A stretch of DNA of 64,000 nucleotides from G039954875 sp039954875 (GCA_039954875.1 CP157202.1:434001-498000), one strand, 5' to 3'; positions 1 through 10,051 are shown, counted from the first letter of the stretch. Notes: generated by a model not told the origin, from the sequence alone. Numbers and translations are program-made.

Positions 1-2
1 AT

Positions 3-83
3 AAAGAACAAAAAGAACCTCAAAATGAGCACCTCTTACGAGTAGATATATTCGAATGCAAAGGTAAAGATAGAAGACGATAA
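3..83 (+). CDS. Possible 3' end of a gene entering from the left
   Basis: A frame without start codon runs from the window edge to a TAA at 81-83 and gives about 26 charged residues ending in KGKDRRR. It could be the C-terminus of a gene lying mostly outside the window, or chance. I do not recognise it. The remainder up to 321 is AT-rich and shows nothing. Confidence 0.25.
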   Translation, partial: KEQKEPQNEHLLRVDIFECKGKDRRR

Positions 84-321
84 TATTTATGAATAAATAG
101 ACGAAAAAAATATAATATATCGAATTCAACTCCTCCCAACGAAGAAGGATTATTTAATACTAAACAAATCTCAAACTCATTCTATACCCGACATCGACCA
201 CTTACATAAATCCCTAAAGACGAATCCACTTACAGAGATATGAGTAAAAAAACATAAGATGAAAATATTTATAAAGAAATGAAAGATTAATGAAATAATG
301 AAAACCCTATCCTCAGAGGAA

Positions 322-2136
322 CTATTTCGATCGATATTTTTGAGTAGTTAAACGTTCATTTTCTTTTAGAATGATTTTACGGAGTCGGATATTGTCTGGG
401 GTGACCTCAACGTATTCATCCGCTTGGATGTACTCGAGTGTTTCCTCAAGAGAAAAACGAAGCGGCGGAGCAATCTTAACTGCATCATCCTTAGAAGTAG
501 TACGAAAATTAGTGAGTTGCTTACCCTCAGTTATATTCACCGTGAGATCATTTTCTCTAGAATGTTCGCCAATGATCATGCCTTCATAGACTATTTCACC
601 TGGAGTAATAAAAAATTTACCACGATCTTGTAATTTATCGATGCGATAAGTAGTGGCTACACCTTTATCCATCGAGATCAAAACACCAAGCGCTCGGGTA
701 GGAATCTCGCCTTTCCAGGGCTCATAAGCATCAAAACGATAGGTAATAACCGCCTCACCAGCTGAAGCAGTCAAGAGATGTGTCCTCAATCCAATCATCC
801 CACGAGCAGGGATGCGAAACCCGATATGTTGTAGGTCTCCTTTGGTCTCCATAGTGAGCAACTCACCTTTGCGCAAGGTTACCAATTCGATGATCTTTCC
901 CGAATAGACCTCAGGCACATCAACAGTAAGAATCTCTATGGGTTCATGTTTACGCCCTTCGACTTCTTTTAAGATCACTTGAGGCTGGCCGACCTGAAGC
1001 TCATAGCCTTCGCGACGCATCTCCTCAATCAAGATCGATAGGTGAAGCACCCCCCGACCGTAGACGAGAAAAGCCTCAGGCGAATCGGTAGGTTCGACCC
1101 TCAGAGCGAGATTTTTGTCAGTTTCCTTCATCAAACGGTTCTGCAGATGGCCCGAGGTCAAAAACCTTCCCTCCTTCCCATAAAACGGAGAATTGTTGAT
1201 CGTAAAAAGCATATTCATCGTAGGCTTATCTACCTGGATATGAGGTAAAGCCTCAGGTTGCTCCACATCGGTAATAGTATCCCCAATGTTAAACGTCTCA
1301 AGACCAACAACAGCACAAATATCTCCACAAGAGACCTGTTGCACCTTGACCTTACCCAACCCATCGAAAGTATAAAGCTCTTTGATCCGTGACCGACTGA
1401 CTATTCCCGATCGATTGATTAAAGCTACAGACATATTTTCGCGGATGAACCCACGCACAACACGCCCTACAGCGATACGTCCAACAAAGGAAGTGTAATC
1501 AAGCGAAGTGATCTGCAATTGTAATGGACCTGGCTTCACTTCAGGTGCGGGGATACACTCAAGAATTAAATCTAAAAGGGTGGTTATATTTTGAGCTGGT
1601 TGTTTCCAATCGGTGCTTATCCATCCTTGTTTGGAAGAACCATACAGCACAGGGAAATCAAGTTGCTCTTCAGTAGCATCCAAGTGAAAGAAAAGGTCAA
1701 AAACCTGTTCATAGGCAAGTTCCGGCTTACAATTTTCCTTATCAACTTTGTTGATGACCACAATAGGCTTCAGGTCCAAAGCAAGCGCCTTTTGAGTGAC
1801 AAAACGGGTTTGTGGCATAGGCCCCTCGAAGGCATCAACGAGTAATAGGACACCATCGGCCATTTTCAGCACTCGCTCAACCTCTCCCCCAAAATCAGCA
1901 TGGCCAGGGGTATCGATGATGTTGATTTTTGTACCTCTGTAATTGACAGCCACATTTTTCGATATGATAGTGATACCACGTTCGCGCTCGAGATCATTAT
2001 TATCTAGGATCAACTCTCCGACAATTTGATGTTCTTGGAAAAGTTCACAAGTATGTAAAATTTTATCCACTAAAGTGGTCTTGCCGTGGTCTACGTGAGC
2101 GATGATGGCTACATTACGAAGCTGCTTAGTCTGCAT
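322..2136 (-). CDS. typA: Ribosome-associated GTPase TypA/BipA
   Basis: This is a translational GTPase of the EF-G/LepA superfamily that binds the 70S ribosome and acts in ribosome assembly and stress adaptation. The protein has 604 residues, normal for TypA. The G domain is at the N-terminus, with AHVDHGKT (G1), the RERGIT switch I motif, DTPGHADF (G3) and NKVDK (G4). EF-G-like domains II, III and V follow, and then the TypA-specific C-terminal domain. No frame damage is visible. It stands alone, with AT-rich spacers on both sides. A TAACTTTA sequence at 2167-2174 (minus strand) resembles the Bacteroidota -7 box and lies about 30 nt before the start codon. Confidence 0.97.
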   Translation of the reverse strand: MQTKQLRNVAIIAHVDHGKTTLVDKILHTCELFQEHQIVGELILDNNDLERERGITIISKNVAVNYRGTKINIIDTPGHADFGGEVERVLKMADGVLLLVDAFEGPMPQTRFVTQKALALDLKPIVVINKVDKENCKPELAYEQVFDLFFHLDATEEQLDFPVLYGSSKQGWISTDWKQPAQNITTLLDLILECIPAPEVKPGPLQLQITSLDYTSFVGRIAVGRVVRGFIRENMSVALINRSGIVSRSRIKELYTFDGLGKVKVQQVSCGDICAVVGLETFNIGDTITDVEQPEALPHIQVDKPTMNMLFTINNSPFYGKEGRFLTSGHLQNRLMKETDKNLALRVEPTDSPEAFLVYGRGVLHLSILIEEMRREGYELQVGQPQVILKEVEGRKHEPIEILTVDVPEVYSGKIIELVTLRKGELLTMETKGDLQHIGFRIPARGMIGLRTHLLTASAGEAVITYRFDAYEPWKGEIPTRALGVLISMDKGVATTYRIDKLQDRGKFFITPGEIVYEGMIIGEHSRENDLTVNITEGKQLTNFRTTSKDDAVKIAPPLRFSLEETLEYIQADEYVEVTPDNIRLRKIILKENERLTTQKYRSK

Positions 2137-3992
2137 AAAAGCTTATGATCAAGAATAAAAAGCCTGTAAAGTTAAGATATTTAAGTGGACCACTGAAATA
2201 TCCCGGTCCATAAACAATAAGGAGACGAAGAACAAGCTCACCTATTTTGTCCAATAAGATGGAACAACATTCATCACTCTGAACAAACGACACCCATTGT
2301 AACGGTAAAAAAAAAAATATTTAATTCAAATCAAATAAATAACTTGGAATAAAATAAAGATAATGTTTATAAATAAAAGTAATAAATAATTTAATGATAA
2401 GTAATTGTATCACTTAAAACTTGATATTTAATAAGATTATTATTTACATAATCAAAAATAAAATAGTTTAATCATACTTGATTATTAACACGGATTAATA
2501 AAAACAAAATAATTGGCCTTGAAATCAATGCAATATTATATTAATTAACCTATTAAAATTACGAAGTATATAAACCATAACTGATATAAAAAATAAGTTT
2601 ACCATTTCTCTTCATCCCCCTCCGCATGGCTTGTGGCTAAGATAATCCAAATAACCAGAAAGTAAGAGCGGGTATCCTCCTCCTTTTTTTTAAAAAAAAA
2701 ACATTTCTTAACACTGAATATCAATGGAAACACACGTGTACAAGACGTTAAACAAATCACTTATTTTGATTACAATAAGTGCTAGATTTAAGGATTAAAA
2801 AGACAGGAATCCTTGTTAAAATTTCTGACAAAGATCTTAATCCACCCATCCCAGAACTCGTAAACTTTGTAATAAAGCAAAAGCTGTAACGGCACAGGAC
2901 TAATTGGCATTGCTACTGCTTATGACAATGTCGATGATTCTAAAAAATAAAATTTATTGATATGATTTATAGTGTGGGATAATAAAAATCACAAACAAAA
3001 ATGGCAATAAAATTATCTAGTTAGACGGTTATCTAGGAGCCATTTCCCAATCATTCAATGCACATACCACAATATGGATTCATTTTCCTTCAGATGATTA
3101 TTTCAATGGGGGCGTTTCGGTGAGGGATATCAATGTAAAAACACGGAAAAATACGATCAACAAGCCAATAGCCTTGATCCTATTTCAAGGAAACCATTGG
3201 GACGGAAAATGGATAAGTAGAGGCTTTGTTGAATAACAATTGACTCTTCAAGGACGTCCCAAGCCTTTGGAACGCACTAGAACTATAAAAAACCACTCCT
3301 ATCCCATAAGATAATGTGTACCCAAACTTGAGGAATTCAAAAACTTAATAGAAACCAATAAAGCTCAGAAACATGTTTAACCATTAATAAAAAGACTATG
3401 GAACAACAATAAGGAGCCTATGGCGATATATAACCAATGGAGCTGTTTTGGTGAGGGACAACAATGTACACAAGCCTAAATATACACCAAGCAAGCCATC
3501 AGTCCAAATCCCGATTCTGGCACACTATGAGATGGTATGGAAAAATCATAGGGACACATCTCAGCCACGACTCAAAACGGTCGAGATCGGTTAAACCCAA
3601 GTGACAATAGTATGTGAAATGGACCGGAGAACAAAAAGATCCCCCTGTCCTAGAAGCTGTCTAAAATTATACAGCAAGCTTTAGACAACGAATTTTATGT
3701 CGCAAAAGAATATATAAAATTAGCATAATGATGCCCTATTGGAGTTATGATAGTTCAAGCTGTGTCTAAAGGCTGCGGCTCTGCCATCATAGCCCGCCCC
3801 CGTTTTCTTCGTCTATTCACGTAATAACCGGAGCGATTTTTCTTCGCCAGCCTAAAATATTTGGCGATCAAAATAAAGATTCTAAGTTTTATGTCCGCTG
3901 CATAAAAAACCAACTATAATACTCCATACTAAACAACAAATACCTGGCACGTAATCAAAGATTTATTGTTTAAACACTTAAATTACAATAAT
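2137..3992. other. 1.86 kb spacer with unidentified gene remnants
   Basis: No intact gene is present. The stretch up to about 2700 is AT-rich noise. Between about 2880 and 3240 on the plus strand there are runs of plausible protein, such as GTGLIGIATAYDNVDD and later ALILFQGNHWDGKWISRGF, interrupted by stops and shifts. A second patch near 3660-3800 reads like QALDNEFYVAKEYIK and VQAVSKGCGSAIIARPRF. These look like eroded coding sequence, but I cannot assign a family. The phrase GGTGAGGGA..CAATGTA occurs near 3119 and again near 3451, hinting at a repeated module. Confidence 0.4.
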
Positions 3993-4496
3993 TTACTCCT
4001 CCAAGCTAGTTAAAGCTGCTTTATAATCTGGATCTTGTGTGATCTCTCTGACCAACTCAGCATGGATCACTTTACCACGTTCATCGATGACCACTACTGC
4101 CCGTGCCAAAAGACCGACCAAAGGCCCATCAGTCATCTTTATCCCATAATCCTGTCCAATACCTCCACACCTAAAATCCGAAAGCATGACGACCCGGTCG
4201 ATACCCTCAACTCCACAAAAACGACTTTGTGCAAAAGGTAGATCCTTAGAAATACACAACACTACAGTTCGATCTAATGAAGCAACCTCTTGATTGAACC
4301 GCCGTACCGAAGTAGCACATACCCCCGTATCCACGCTTGGAAAAATGTTCAAAATCACCCGCTGGCCCCTAAAATCAGTCAGTTTGCTTGTAGAAAGATC
4401 TCCCTTGACCAACTCGAAATTAGGAGCTGTAGTCCCAATTTGTGGCAATGCCCCACTAATATGGACCTCATTGCCTTTGAATAGAATATTTATCAT
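3993..4496 (-). CDS. tpx: Thiol peroxidase (Tpx, atypical 2-Cys peroxiredoxin)
   Basis: Tpx reduces hydrogen peroxide and alkyl peroxides using thioredoxin. The sequence carries the peroxidatic block FPSVDTGVCATSVRRFN and the resolving-cysteine block DLPFAQSRFCG, both diagnostic of Tpx. I chose the start at 4496 (MINILFKGNEV, 167 residues) rather than the upstream ATG at 4538. The homology begins there, and a -7 box sits at 4526-4533, downstream of the longer start. It is probably a single-gene transcript. With the OxyR-type regulator at 46.8 kb it forms the peroxide-defence set visible in this window. Confidence 0.96.
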   Translation of the reverse strand: MINILFKGNEVHISGALPQIGTTAPNFELVKGDLSTSKLTDFRGQRVILNIFPSVDTGVCATSVRRFNQEVASLDRTVVLCISKDLPFAQSRFCGVEGIDRVVMLSDFRCGGIGQDYGIKMTDGPLVGLLARAVVVIDERGKVIHAELVREITQDPDYKAALTSLEE

Positions 4497-4525
4497 AATG
4501 ATTGATTTTATAAATACTTGTATTG

Positions 4526-4533
4526 CAAATGTA
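4526..4533 (-). promoter_or_regulatory. -7 promoter box of tpx
   Basis: The minus strand reads TACATTTG, an exact match to the Bacteroidota -7 consensus TAnnTTTG, 29 nt before the chosen tpx start. No clear TTG lies at the usual -33 spacing, so only half of the promoter is recognisable. Confidence 0.5.
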
Positions 4534-4651
4534 GACATTATCCATAGACTAAATAGACCCTATCAATCATAATTTCAGACAGATATTTTCTCCAATCGTA
4601 GAACTTTCGTTATATTTATGCCTTTGTAAATTTTTAGACTTTTCAACGTAT

Positions 4652-5878
4652 ATGAAGAAGATCAGTGTAACAAATCCTGTAGTAGAAATGGACGGTGACG
4701 AAATGACCCGAATCATCTGGAAGTTGATCAAAGAACAACTTATCCTACCTTACCTCGAGCTCAAGATTCACTATTTCGATCTAGGGATCAAGCATCGTGA
4801 TGTTACTGACGACCAAGTCACTATCGAAGCAGCAGAGGCTATAAAAAAGCATCATGTAGGTATCAAATGCGCTACCATTACCCCCGACGATGCCCGTGTA
4901 AAAGAATTTAGTCTGAAGAAGATGTGGAAATCACCTAACGGTACCATACGAAACATCATTGTCGGTACAGTTTTTCGGGAGCCAATCATAATTAAAAATG
5001 TACCCCGTCTTGTACCTGGTTGGACTCAGCCAATCTGCATCGGACGTCATGCTCATGCCGATCAATACAAAGCCATTGATTTCCTAATCCCAGGCAAAGG
5101 CCACCTGACGATGACTTTCACTTCAGAAAATGGTATTCCCCAAAGCCATGATATTTATTATTTTGATGGTCCAGGCATAGCCCTAGGTATGTACAATACT
5201 GATGCTTCTATTTACGGTTTTGCGCGCTCATGCTTCAATCAAGCCTTAACTAAAAAATGGCCACTCTACCTCTCGACAAAAAACACCATACTGAAGGCTT
5301 ACGATGGCCGCTTCAAAGATATATTTCAAGAAGTCTATGAAAACGAATTTCAATCACAATTTGAAACACAAGGCCTTACCTATGAACACCGTCTGATCGA
5401 CGATATGGTTGCTGCCATCCTGAAGTGGAATGGAGGCTTTGTCTGGGCTTGTAAAAACTACGATGGCGATGTGCAATCCGACACTGTAGCTCAAGGCTTT
5501 GGTTCACTTGGTCTGATGACCTCGGCCCTACTCACCCCCGACGGTCATACGCTCGAAGCCGAAGCTGCCCACGGTACTGTTACCCGGCATTATAGATTGC
5601 ATCAAGAAGGCAAAGAGACCTCGACTAATCCCATTGCCTCGATCTTTGCCTGGACTGTTGGACTCAAGCATCGGGCTAAACTCGACGCCAACGAAGTTTT
5701 GAAAAACTTTTGTAATACGCTTGAAAAGGTGTGTGTCAAAACTGTAGAAGACGGTCAAATGACCAAGGACCTAGCCCTACTCATCCATGGAAAAGACACC
5801 ACGAGAAAAGATTACCTCAATACAGAGGGATTTTTGACAGCTTTGAAACAAAACCTAGAGTCCCAATTAGCAACCTAA
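4652..5878 (+). CDS. icd: NADP-dependent isocitrate dehydrogenase (eukaryote-like dimeric type)
   Basis: The enzyme oxidatively decarboxylates isocitrate to 2-oxoglutarate in the TCA cycle and makes NADPH. The 408-residue length and motifs fit the homodimeric subfamily shared with eukaryotic cytosolic IDH rather than the E. coli type: VVEMDGDEMTRIIW near the N-terminus, the NGTIRN substrate loop, RHAHADQYKA, YDGDVQSDTVAQG (metal-binding Asp) and AAHGTVTRHYR (NADP phosphate). It converges with menE, and their stop codons overlap by 4 bp (5875-5878). A TATATTTA at 4611-4618 could be its -7 box. The intact gene shows that the carbon flow to glutamate is kept while acetate overflow (pta-ackA) is dead. 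Confidence 0.96.
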   Translation: MKKISVTNPVVEMDGDEMTRIIWKLIKEQLILPYLELKIHYFDLGIKHRDVTDDQVTIEAAEAIKKHHVGIKCATITPDDARVKEFSLKKMWKSPNGTIRNIIVGTVFREPIIIKNVPRLVPGWTQPICIGRHAHADQYKAIDFLIPGKGHLTMTFTSENGIPQSHDIYYFDGPGIALGMYNTDASIYGFARSCFNQALTKKWPLYLSTKNTILKAYDGRFKDIFQEVYENEFQSQFETQGLTYEHRLIDDMVAAILKWNGGFVWACKNYDGDVQSDTVAQGFGSLGLMTSALLTPDGHTLEAEAAHGTVTRHYRLHQEGKETSTNPIASIFAWTVGLKHRAKLDANEVLKNFCNTLEKVCVKTVEDGQMTKDLALLIHGKDTTRKDYLNTEGFLTALKQNLESQLAT

Positions 5879-6909
5879 AAAGACCGGCCTTCGATGAATT
5901 TTTGAAACGTCTCCTTTCGTCGGATTTTTCCCGAGGAAGTCCATAAAAACTGTGGTATGAAACAAATCTTCCTAGGTTTGCAAAACTTGTCTTTACCGAC
6001 AAAGAGTATTTCCGGAATTTCTAATGAAGTAGGCTTACCCTCAATAAATAAGGCAAGCTTTTGCCCTAGTTTATCATCAGGAAGTGCAGCAATAAAAAAA
6101 GGCCTACTGACAAACGGTCGGAGCCTCTCCTCCAACTGCTCAGGGAGGATCTTGACACCTCCGCTATTGATCAAATGATCATAACGACCCAACCATACAA
6201 ATTGATCCTCAGAGACCCGTTCAACTATATCATGAGTCTGCAAGGGATTATCCATTAGCTCTGGAGCGAAAATCCTCAGACAACCACGTTTATCAAGACT
6301 GAGATCTACACCAGGTAATGCCCGAAAATACTGTTCCCGATCTGTTCCATTGATCCGTCTTAAGGCAACGTGACTTAGGGTCTCGGTCATCCCATAAGAG
6401 GCATAACAAGACGTTGAATAAGCTTGTAATGCCTCCTCAAGTGTTCGGGAGATTAGTGATCCGCCGATCAGGAGAATTTTCACCTTACCCAAATCGGCTA
6501 AGCTCTCAGCTACCTGTAAAGGCACCATCGGGATAAAATCAAAAGATGTATTAAATCTTTTCAAGGGTTGAGACGAAGGTGGCACACAATACAATTGCCA
6601 CCCTAGCACAGCGGCACGGACCAAGAGTATCTTCGCAGCGATATAGTCAGGAGAGAGACACAATAGAGTACGACTACCAGACTTCAAACTGAAAAAGTCG
6701 GCCGTCATTCGAGCACTAGAGACCATATGAGCCTTTTTCACACAAAACATCCGTGGGTTATTCGTCGTACCTGAGCTATGGACTGAGAGCACAGGCGACT
6801 GATCATACCATTGCCTCAAAAAGGCTAATACCGCCTGTTGCCAATCTTTTTGGAAATCCATTTCTAGACGATCCAAATCTGGTCTTCCCTTTGTGAAATC
6901 AAGCCACAT
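5875..6909 (-). CDS. menE: o-Succinylbenzoate-CoA ligase (MenE)
   Basis: MenE adenylates o-succinylbenzoate and joins it to CoA in menaquinone synthesis. The 344-residue protein is the short, AMP-forming-ligase type common in Bacteroidota. The phosphate loop is HSSGTTNNPR, the adenine-binding motif is SYGMTETLSHVALR, the hinge is GRYDHLINSGGVKI, and the C-terminal catalytic lysine lies in TSSGKIRRKET. Its ATG follows the menC stop directly (TAAATG, minus strand), so translation is probably coupled to menC. The 3' end overlaps the icd stop by 4 bp. No damage is visible. Confidence 0.94.
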   Translation of the reverse strand: MWLDFTKGRPDLDRLEMDFQKDWQQAVLAFLRQWYDQSPVLSVHSSGTTNNPRMFCVKKAHMVSSARMTADFFSLKSGSRTLLCLSPDYIAAKILLVRAAVLGWQLYCVPPSSQPLKRFNTSFDFIPMVPLQVAESLADLGKVKILLIGGSLISRTLEEALQAYSTSCYASYGMTETLSHVALRRINGTDREQYFRALPGVDLSLDKRGCLRIFAPELMDNPLQTHDIVERVSEDQFVWLGRYDHLINSGGVKILPEQLEERLRPFVSRPFFIAALPDDKLGQKLALFIEGKPTSLEIPEILFVGKDKFCKPRKICFIPQFLWTSSGKIRRKETFQKFIEGRSF

Positions 6910-7950
6910 TTACTTTTGATTTAAAACACTGAGATCCCATGTTTGATTCAAATCGTACCAAAGCCGATCCCCCTTCATAATTAAAGGCGACGGAACATTA
7001 TTAGTGTAAAGGGCTCCAGTGCCTAAACCCTGAGGCAAGGGGTTACTTAAGCCATATGTCCATTGAGCGATAGCACTCAATCCCACATCGCTCTCCAGAG
7101 CTGAGGTTATCCACCAACCGATATTATGTCTTTTGGCCGCTGTGATCCATTCTTGAGTACCTTGAAACCCACCGCAAAGGCTAGGTTTCAAGATAAGGTA
7201 TTGCGGATTGATAGCGTTCAAAAATTCCTGTTTGGCGTGCGAGTCAAAGAGACCTATGAGCTCCTCATCTAAAGCAATAGGCAAAGGAGTTTGTCGACAA
7301 AGCATCGCCATGGTCTCCCATTGACCGACACGTATGGGTTGCTCGATGGAGTGGATTCCAATCGCAGCAAGCCGACTCAACTTCTCGAGAGCTTCATCAG
7401 ACGAAAAAGCTTCATTGGCATCAACACGGAGTTCAATCTTTGGATATTCCTGACGAACTACCTTCAGCAATCTATATTCCTCCTCGAAGGAGAGCGCACC
7501 AATCTTGAGTTTGATACAAGCAAAATCCTGGGATATTTTCTGGTGCAATTGGTTCTGCATGAAATCAATCGAACCCATCCAAATCAATCCGTTGATCAAA
7601 ATACCGGCTTTGCCATCAGTAAAATCCGAGGGGAATAAAATAGGAGAATCACGTTCAAGACTCAAAAAGGCCTGCTCAAGACCAAAGTAGATCGACGGAT
7701 AGGTAATAAGGGCCTCATAAAGCTGCGGTTTTTCGTCGTTGATGTGCTGACAAAGCCAATGTAATTTTTTCTCATAATCAGGTACATCTTCTACGCTAAG
7801 GCCTCTCAAGAGGCTACACTCTCCAAGGCCTGAACTACCCTCTTGCTCGAGCGTAATGAAATAACTCTCCTTCTCGAACATTACGCCCCGCGACGTACCG
7901 GCAGGACGTTTGAAACGAAAATATTGCTTGCTGACTTGGGCCTGAATCAT
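6910..7950 (-). CDS. menC: o-Succinylbenzoate synthase (MenC)
   Basis: MenC is an enolase-superfamily enzyme that dehydrates SHCHC to o-succinylbenzoate, the step before MenE. The catalytic pieces are in order: the KLK lysine pair (about residues 147-149), the metal ligands in VDANEA (about 177), EQP (about 203) and ALDEE (about 228), and the second lysine in LKPSLCGG. I take the internal Met at 7950 (346 residues) because homology starts at MIQAQVSK and a TACTTTTG -7 box lies just upstream. An in-frame ATG at 7989 would add 13 residues. It forms a two-gene unit with menE. The other men genes are not in the window. Confidence 0.93.
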   Translation of the reverse strand: MIQAQVSKQYFRFKRPAGTSRGVMFEKESYFITLEQEGSSGLGECSLLRGLSVEDVPDYEKKLHWLCQHINDEKPQLYEALITYPSIYFGLEQAFLSLERDSPILFPSDFTDGKAGILINGLIWMGSIDFMQNQLHQKISQDFACIKLKIGALSFEEEYRLLKVVRQEYPKIELRVDANEAFSSDEALEKLSRLAAIGIHSIEQPIRVGQWETMAMLCRQTPLPIALDEELIGLFDSHAKQEFLNAINPQYLILKPSLCGGFQGTQEWITAAKRHNIGWWITSALESDVGLSAIAQWTYGLSNPLPQGLGTGALYTNNVPSPLIMKGDRLWYDLNQTWDLSVLNQK

Positions 7951-7954
7951 AGAC

Positions 7955-7962
7955 CAAAAGTA
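7955..7962 (-). promoter_or_regulatory. Putative -7 box of menC-menE
   Basis: TACTTTTG on the minus strand matches TAnnTTTG and sits 4 nt before the ATG at 7950, which would give a nearly leaderless mRNA. No -33 TTG at standard spacing was found, so the call is tentative. Confidence 0.35.
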
Positions 7963-7989
7963 AAACAATTCCCTAAGGGGAAAAGTCAT

Positions 7990-9040
7990 TATTGCTCAAG
8001 TTTCAATGAAAGATTAAAATTATATCAATCTAACTATTTTTTCTTGATGCGGTCAAAATCTCTATTGGCTTTTTTTAACTGCAATCATCGGTATATACTA
8101 GTCTTGAACTTTACATTTCCATAAGGTAAGATATAGGCTTTTTTCATATGAGTAAACGGTTTGTTAATAGGAGGTGTGTAGTACACAGAGTCTTTTGTCC
8201 AATCTTTGCTGCAACAACGTCTCGAACGAATCGGTTACCATCAACATCGGCACGGTCTTCGTATTATCAAGAAAAACCCTCAATTGAATCCGTGGGAGTT
8301 TCTCTCGAGCCAAGTGTTCGTTGGCCCCAGGGATTGACACAATCAGTCTCACCTTAGGCCGATTGATCTGCTCAAGCGTTTGGGCACTTTGCCTCATCAT
8401 CACAACGTACGATAGGAGTCTTGACTTCTGGAGATGACCGGGATCAGTAAAAAAAGGATTTTATTTTGTCGATTGGGCGTGATAGAGCCCCCTCTCACAG
8501 CAATATTACAAGAAACCTGGAAATCCTTTAAGAGTGTAGGTTAAGTGGTTTTTATGAATTTAGGTACACACCCAAGGTATCGATAAAACAAATCACCAGA
8601 TCAATGTTTATTCCAGAAAACACCCCCTTATTCAAAAGATAGATAAAGGGTTTATAGTTTCCTATTGTATATATCTTCAACTCATTACTTACCAAGACCT
8701 TATCAAGGCGTTAAGTCGAATAAACTTCTTGATCACAAGCCATCACTGTTAAACAAATCCCTAGCAAACTAATTGGTATAAAATAAAATTATTTTCTTGT
8801 TGATCTATTTATTTTATTTTTTTAACGATTAATCACAATAAAGCCATGGGACTTATTTCCCCACAAGTATTTCAATAGGTCACAAATTTAATATCTCCTG
8901 TTTGAATATTATATCCACAACTCAAAAAGCCTGGAAAATGGAAAATAGAAATTATGTTTGAATCTGTATAAGAAGATAAAGTCGATTTTTTTTAGGGGTA
9001 GGACTGCTCTAAAAATTCAAAATTAAACATCTCAATCTAT
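7990..9040. other. Decayed spacer between menC and the quinol-monooxygenase pseudogene
   Basis: No intact gene is present. Around 8200-8340 the plus strand reads as a fragment (LLQQRLERIGYHQHR... then NPWEFLSS) that ends in a stop and has further fragments in shifted frames up to about 8530. This looks like an eroded coding sequence. I considered DUF2851, which has a comparable helical stretch, but the match is too weak to name. The stretch 8560-9040 shows nothing recognisable. Confidence 0.3.
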
Positions 9041-9331
9041 ATGTTAGTCACCATCGTAAAGATTATCACAAAATCGGATAAAATAGTAGAAACTAAAGCC
9101 ATTATGAAAAGCTTGGTTTCCATAACGCGGTAATAAAAAGGCTGTTACCAATACGAAATGTACCAAAGTTTAGATAAAGAAAACGTATTATTACTCTACG
9201 AGGCCTGGGAAAGCCAAGCCTATTTGGACAACCATATGTAACAGGAATATATCGTTAACTTTTTTTTCAAAAACATAGGAGTTATTGAATTAATCTATAA
9301 AAATCAGTCCGGTAACCAAATTATAGCATAA
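9041..9331 (+). pseudogene. YgiN/ABM-type quinol monooxygenase, broken by three in-frame TAA codons
   Basis: The frame from the ATG at 9041 to the TAA at 9329-9331 has 97 codons, the length of antibiotic-biosynthesis-monooxygenase (ABM) domain proteins. It contains the family's core: KGCYQYEMYQS, then LYEAWESQAYLDNHM. Three TAA codons interrupt it, two adjacent ones at codons 31-32 and one at codon 67, yet there is no insertion or deletion. The paired stops sit where the family usually has a charged turn before the GC motif. The homologs are small dimeric ferredoxin-like oxygenases or quinol-modifying enzymes. It is best read as a recently inactivated gene. Confidence 0.7.
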
Positions 9332-9393
9332 AGCCGATATCTATTCAAATGAAGTAAGCCTTTATGCCCATTCGCCCTTGTAATACTGATGAG

Positions 9394-10041
9394 TTATCTC
9401 CTTCTGATCTCAGTGAAGATCACATAAACTATGGGGATAAGTATCAGGATGATGTATAAGCCGTGAACGAAAATAAGTTCTGGCTTGAGAAAGATTGTGA
9501 TTAGCAATCCAAAGACTGCCCCCCCCAAGTGAGCACTGTGGCCTAAATTTCCCCATTGATTTTGCATACCGAAGATCGAGTAATACATGTAGACGATGGC
9601 AAATATCCATCCTGGAATGGGTATGGGTAAAGGAAAAACTAATAATTCGATCTGAGGTGTGAGCACAATAGCCGAATAGATTACCCCACTGACCCCTCCG
9701 GATGCACCGACCGCATTGTATTGAGAATCTTTTTGACTGAAACATAAAGTGGTGAGATTTCCGGCCAAGATTGCACCGAGATATATGATCACGAAAATCA
9801 GGACAGAGAATGTATAAATCAATGAATTGCTAAAAAAATATAACGTGATCATGTTGAAGAGCAAATGTACCCAACCAACGTGCAAAAAACCCGAGGTGAA
9901 TAGACGTTCATATTGCTTACCCTTCAAAATGCTGCTAATTTTGAATTTGTAACGTTCAAAAAATGCATAATCGTCGAATCCTTTTGCGCTGACGAGCACA
10001 GTGATGATGAGGATGGCCCATACTATAGTATTAGCGTTCAT
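9394..10041 (-). CDS. Rhomboid-family intramembrane serine protease
   Basis: The 215-residue membrane protein has about six hydrophobic segments. The rhomboid catalytic features are present: H59 and N63 in HLLFN, the nucleophile S114 in GASGG, and H171 in AHLGG. The protease should cut single-pass membrane proteins within the lipid bilayer, but the substrate cannot be told from sequence. It starts 10 bp after the parC stop on the same strand, so it is probably co-transcribed with parC. All active-site residues are intact despite decay in the downstream spacer, which suggests it is under selection. Confidence 0.9.
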   Translation of the reverse strand: MNANTIVWAILIITVLVSAKGFDDYAFFERYKFKISSILKGKQYERLFTSGFLHVGWVHLLFNMITLYFFSNSLIYTFSVLIFVIIYLGAILAGNLTTLCFSQKDSQYNAVGASGGVSGVIYSAIVLTPQIELLVFPLPIPIPGWIFAIVYMYYSIFGMQNQWGNLGHSAHLGGAVFGLLITIFLKPELIFVHGLYIILILIPIVYVIFTEIRRR

Positions 10042-10051
10042 AGTCTATTTT

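Noticed and set aside
8164..8403. A 79-codon minus-strand frame as a real gene
   Set aside because: The opposite strand has better protein-like text there, and neither gives a recognised family.
9041..9331. Reassignment of TAA to an amino acid
   Set aside because: All intact genes in the window are free of internal TAA, and many end in TAA, so the standard meaning holds.
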